Program-made: the position numbers and the translations under genes | Source of the DNA: Sorangium sp051521495 | Lineage (GTDB): Bacteria > Myxococcota_A > Polyangia > Polyangiales > Polyangiaceae | Reading direction: 5' to 3' | NCBI RefSeq assembly: GCF_051521495.1 | Contig: NZ_CP150355.1 | Coordinates: 6,634,001 to 6,698,000 of the forward strand | Length of the DNA stretch: 64,000 bases | The notes under the pieces: generated by a model | The model's database searches: none | What the model was told of the DNA's origin: nothing | What the model saw: only the letters and a program-made list of their open reading frames with translations | Shown: positions 60,599-64,000 of the stretch, one piece after another | How positions within the stretch are numbered: the first letter of the stretch is position 1 | How the letters are laid out: every line of letters begins with the position of its first letter

Positions 60599-60755
60599 AG
60601 AAGGAGGTCCAAACGCTTCGGAGACGTCAAGCCCCACCTTTGGGAGCTGCCCTGGGTTGACAGAACATCTTGCCTTGTGATCCGGCCCCATGAAAAAGCG
60701 ACGCTTTCTCGACAACTCATCGATGCGTCGAAGGGGCCGCTTTCACGCCTCAGTC
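60599..60755. repeat. Direct repeat, copy B (partner at 59959-60128)
   Basis: This copy lies directly upstream of the xylanase gene, ending about 35 bp before its ATG, so part of the promoter region of that gene may derive from this element. It has the same orientation as copy A, 640 bp away. Confidence 0.7.
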
Positions 60756-60788
60756 TACGACATGCCCGCTTGGGTACAGGAGAACCTT

Positions 60789-62306
<1,518 letters not shown>

Positions 62307-62480
62307 CGCTGAACGCGCTCACGCGCGTATCACTGGGATCCGCGCGCCCGGAGATCGCCGCGCAGGCTCGTCCGCTCGATCGCAGGTCGGCGGAGTCGAC
62401 CCGTAGGGCCGGAGCTTGCGCAGCCGATCCCGGGCGCCTTCCCATGCCGCTTCGTATGCCTTTGAACAGAGGAGATGATG

Positions 62481-64000
62481 ATGAGAATCCGACTTAGGCG
62501 ATGGTCGCTGGTCACGACGCTCGCGCTCGGCGCGTGCGTCTCCGCCGAGCCGCTCGATGAAGACGACTACGAGTTCGACGAGTCCGCCGAGAGCGTCACC
62601 ATCGATACCGCGGCGACCTACACGATCGTCGGCGTCCAGAGTGGAAAGTGCGTCGAAGTGGCGGGCGGCAGCACCGCCGACGCAGCGGCCATGCAGATCG
62701 CCAGCTGCAACGGCTCGACGCGGCAACAGTTCCGCATGGAATCGGCAGGCGGCGGCTACTATCGCATCCGCAACGTCAACAGCAACCGTTGCATGGACGT
62801 CGCGGGCGCCTCCACCAGCGACGGCGCCCGCATCCAGCAATACTCCTGCTGGACTGGGGAAAACCAGCAGTGGTCGTTCACGGACGTCGCCGGCGGCGCC
62901 GTGCGCCTCACTGCGCGCAACAGCGGCAAGTCCCTGGACGTCTACGGCCGCGGCACCGCGGACGGCACCGCCGTGATTCAATGGACGTCGAACGGCGGGA
63001 CCAACCAGCAGTTCCGAATCACGCCCGTGAGCTCGGGCACGGGCGGCGCGGGCGGCGCGGGCGGCGCGGGCGGCGCGGGCGGCGCGGGCGGCACGGGCGG
63101 CGCGGGCGGCACGGGCGGCACGGGCGGCGCGGGCGGCACGGGCGGCGCGGGCGGCGCGGGCGGCGGGAGCAGCGAAGGTTGCGGCTTGCCCACCAGCTTC
63201 CGCTGGCAGTCGAGCGGCATGCTGGTGAGCCCGAAGTCCGACGCGACTCACAACATCGTGTCCATCAAAGATCCGACGGTCTCCTTCTTCAACGATCGAT
63301 GGCACATCTACGCCACCACGGCGAACACCGCCGGGAACTGGCAGATGACGTACCTGAACTTCACCGATTGGTCCCAAGCCGCGTCCGCGTCGCAATACTA
63401 CATGGATCGCACGCCTGGCTTCAGCGGCTATCGGTGCGCGCCGCAGATGTTCTTCTTCAGGCCCCAGAACAAGTGGTACCTCATCTATCAATCGCAGCCG
63501 CCGCAGTTCTCCACGACCAGCGACCCGAGTCGCCCGGACACCTGGACCAGACCCCAGAACTTCTTCGCGTCCACGCCCGCTGGCATGCCCAGCCTGCCCA
63601 TCGATTACTGGGCGATCTGCGACAGCGCCAACTGCTATCTCTTCTTCACCGGCGACGACGGTCGGATGTACCGCAGCCAGACCACCCTGCAGAATTTCCC
63701 GAACGGATTTGGCCCGGTCTCGGTCGCCCTTCAGGACTCGAACCGTAACAATCTGTTCGAGGGGAGCTCCACGTACAAGATCAAAGGCATGAACAAGTAC
63801 TTGACCATGATCGAGGCCATCGGCCCGACGGGCGTCAGGTTCTATCGCTCATTCACCGCGGATCGCCTCGACGGCGCGTGGACCCCGCTCGCGCATACCT
63901 GGAACGCGCCGTTCGCAGGTCAAAACAACGTCACCTACGCGCCAGGCGTGGCTGACTGGAGCGACGACGTCAGCCATGGCGAGCTGGTGCGCGATGGCAA
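62481..64000 (+). CDS. Secreted GH62 alpha-L-arabinofuranosidase with ricin-type lectin module, 3' end missing
   Basis: Runs off the right edge; 506 codons are visible without a stop. The first 184 residues (lipoprotein signal, acidic segment, ricin-like module) are almost the same as in the preceding xylanase. A long GGA/GGT linker follows, then GH62 from about residue 232: FRWQSSGMLVSPKSDATHNIVSIKDPTV with probable catalytic D264, WHIYATTANTAGNWQMTYLNF, CAPQMFFFRPQNKWYLIYQSQPP, NCYLFFTGDDGRMYRSQT, and NLFEGSSTYKIKG with probable catalytic E427, up to SHGELVRDG. It would remove arabinose side chains from arabinoxylan, helping the xylanase. The start is one of three consecutive ATGs (62475, 62478, 62481); 62481 has the best spacing to GGAG. 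Confidence 0.93.
   Translation, partial: MRIRLRRWSLVTTLALGACVSAEPLDEDDYEFDESAESVTIDTAATYTIVGVQSGKCVEVAGGSTADAAAMQIASCNGSTRQQFRMESAGGGYYRIRNVNSNRCMDVAGASTSDGARIQQYSCWTGENQQWSFTDVAGGAVRLTARNSGKSLDVYGRGTADGTAVIQWTSNGGTNQQFRITPVSSGTGGAGGAGGAGGAGGAGGTGGAGGTGGTGGAGGTGGAGGAGGGSSEGCGLPTSFRWQSSGMLVSPKSDATHNIVSIKDPTVSFFNDRWHIYATTANTAGNWQMTYLNFTDWSQAASASQYYMDRTPGFSGYRCAPQMFFFRPQNKWYLIYQSQPPQFSTTSDPSRPDTWTRPQNFFASTPAGMPSLPIDYWAICDSANCYLFFTGDDGRMYRSQTTLQNFPNGFGPVSVALQDSNRNNLFEGSSTYKIKGMNKYLTMIEAIGPTGVRFYRSFTADRLDGAWTPLAHTWNAPFAGQNNVTYAPGVADWSDDVSHGELVRDG
62559..63031. repeat. 473-bp stretch identical to 60867-61339 (lectin module)
   Basis: Reading both copies side by side, I find no difference over 473 bp, including all synonymous positions. 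Similarity continues more weakly on both sides (signal peptide codons; Gly linker). The offset is exactly 1692 bp. This indicates very recent duplication or gene conversion of the signal/lectin module between two different glycoside hydrolases. Confidence 0.95.

Larger units (their letters stand above)
59760..60788. other. Repeat-containing intergenic region upstream of the xylanase gene
   Basis: This 1029-bp stretch has no gene I can support. It contains two diverged copies of a repeat of about 160 bp (59959-60128 and 60599-60755), short GGAGAAGGAGGTCCA-like tandem words near 59930-59970, and a lower-GC middle (60130-60600). It looks like the remains of mobile or duplicated DNA. Confidence 0.6.

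Overview
The window is very GC-rich and almost fully coding. Its gene content is typical of a large-genome myxobacterium (Sorangium/Polyangium-like): several eukaryotic-type Ser/Thr kinases, a kinase-STAND-WD40 array, Gly-rich lipoproteins, an ECF sigma factor with a membrane extension, and secreted plant-cell-wall hydrolases. The taxonomic call is inferred from this style; there is no rRNA or other marker gene, and I saw no tRNA, CRISPR array or intact insertion sequence.

Layout. 1-5.5 kb: the 3' end of a membrane Ser/Thr kinase, then housekeeping genes (ruvX on the minus strand; hisS overlapping a secreted protein of unknown function) and a small protein whose C-terminus looks like a eukaryotic COMM domain. 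5.6-11.9 kb: a GAF-PAS-histidine kinase-receiver protein, a membrane metalloprotease with a TPR tail, and an MFS exporter. 11.9-17.6 kb: a decaying stretch with a WD40 remnant, a frameshifted lipoprotein gene, a sigma factor fused to a membrane domain with its coupled partner, and a frameshifted gene of unknown function. 17.8-33.6 kb: the main feature, three tandem paralogues of 1667-1728 residues, each Ser/Thr kinase + nSTAND-type ATPase + membrane helix + 14-15 nearly identical WD40 repeats. Two of them also carry a degenerate kinase N-lobe at the N-terminus. The remnant at 12 kb is a fourth, mostly deleted copy.

33.6-43.9 kb: a non-coding stretch with three dyads at an exact 20-bp period, a protein of unknown function, a MATE pseudogene, a beta-carbonic-anhydrase-like protein, a SWIM-SNF2 helicase, a divergent DoxX/MocR pair with a readable operator, and another Ser/Thr kinase. 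44.1-47.5 kb: a tightly overlapping five-gene operon (TPR, DUF4388, ParA/MinD-like ATPase, two Roadblock-like proteins) that looks like a spatial or signalling module. 48-54.4 kb: a heme-oxygenase-fold-like protein, an RCC1-repeat lipoprotein, and an overlapping ATPase/TPR pair whose TPRs are exact-period 120-bp DNA repeats. 55-59.8 kb: an SGNH hydrolase, a fusion of a nucleophile-less alpha/beta hydrolase with a mono-heme cytochrome c, and a membrane-anchored unknown. 60.8-64 kb: a GH10 xylanase and a GH62 arabinofuranosidase (cut by the window end). Their signal and lectin modules are identical over about 470 bp, which fits cooperative arabinoxylan breakdown.

The most interesting candidates for undescribed biology are the kinase-STAND-WD40 array with its pseudokinase N-lobes, the ParA/Roadblock/DUF4388 operon, the ATPase-TPR pair, and the bacterial COMM-like protein. 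All functional statements come from reading motifs; no database search was run.
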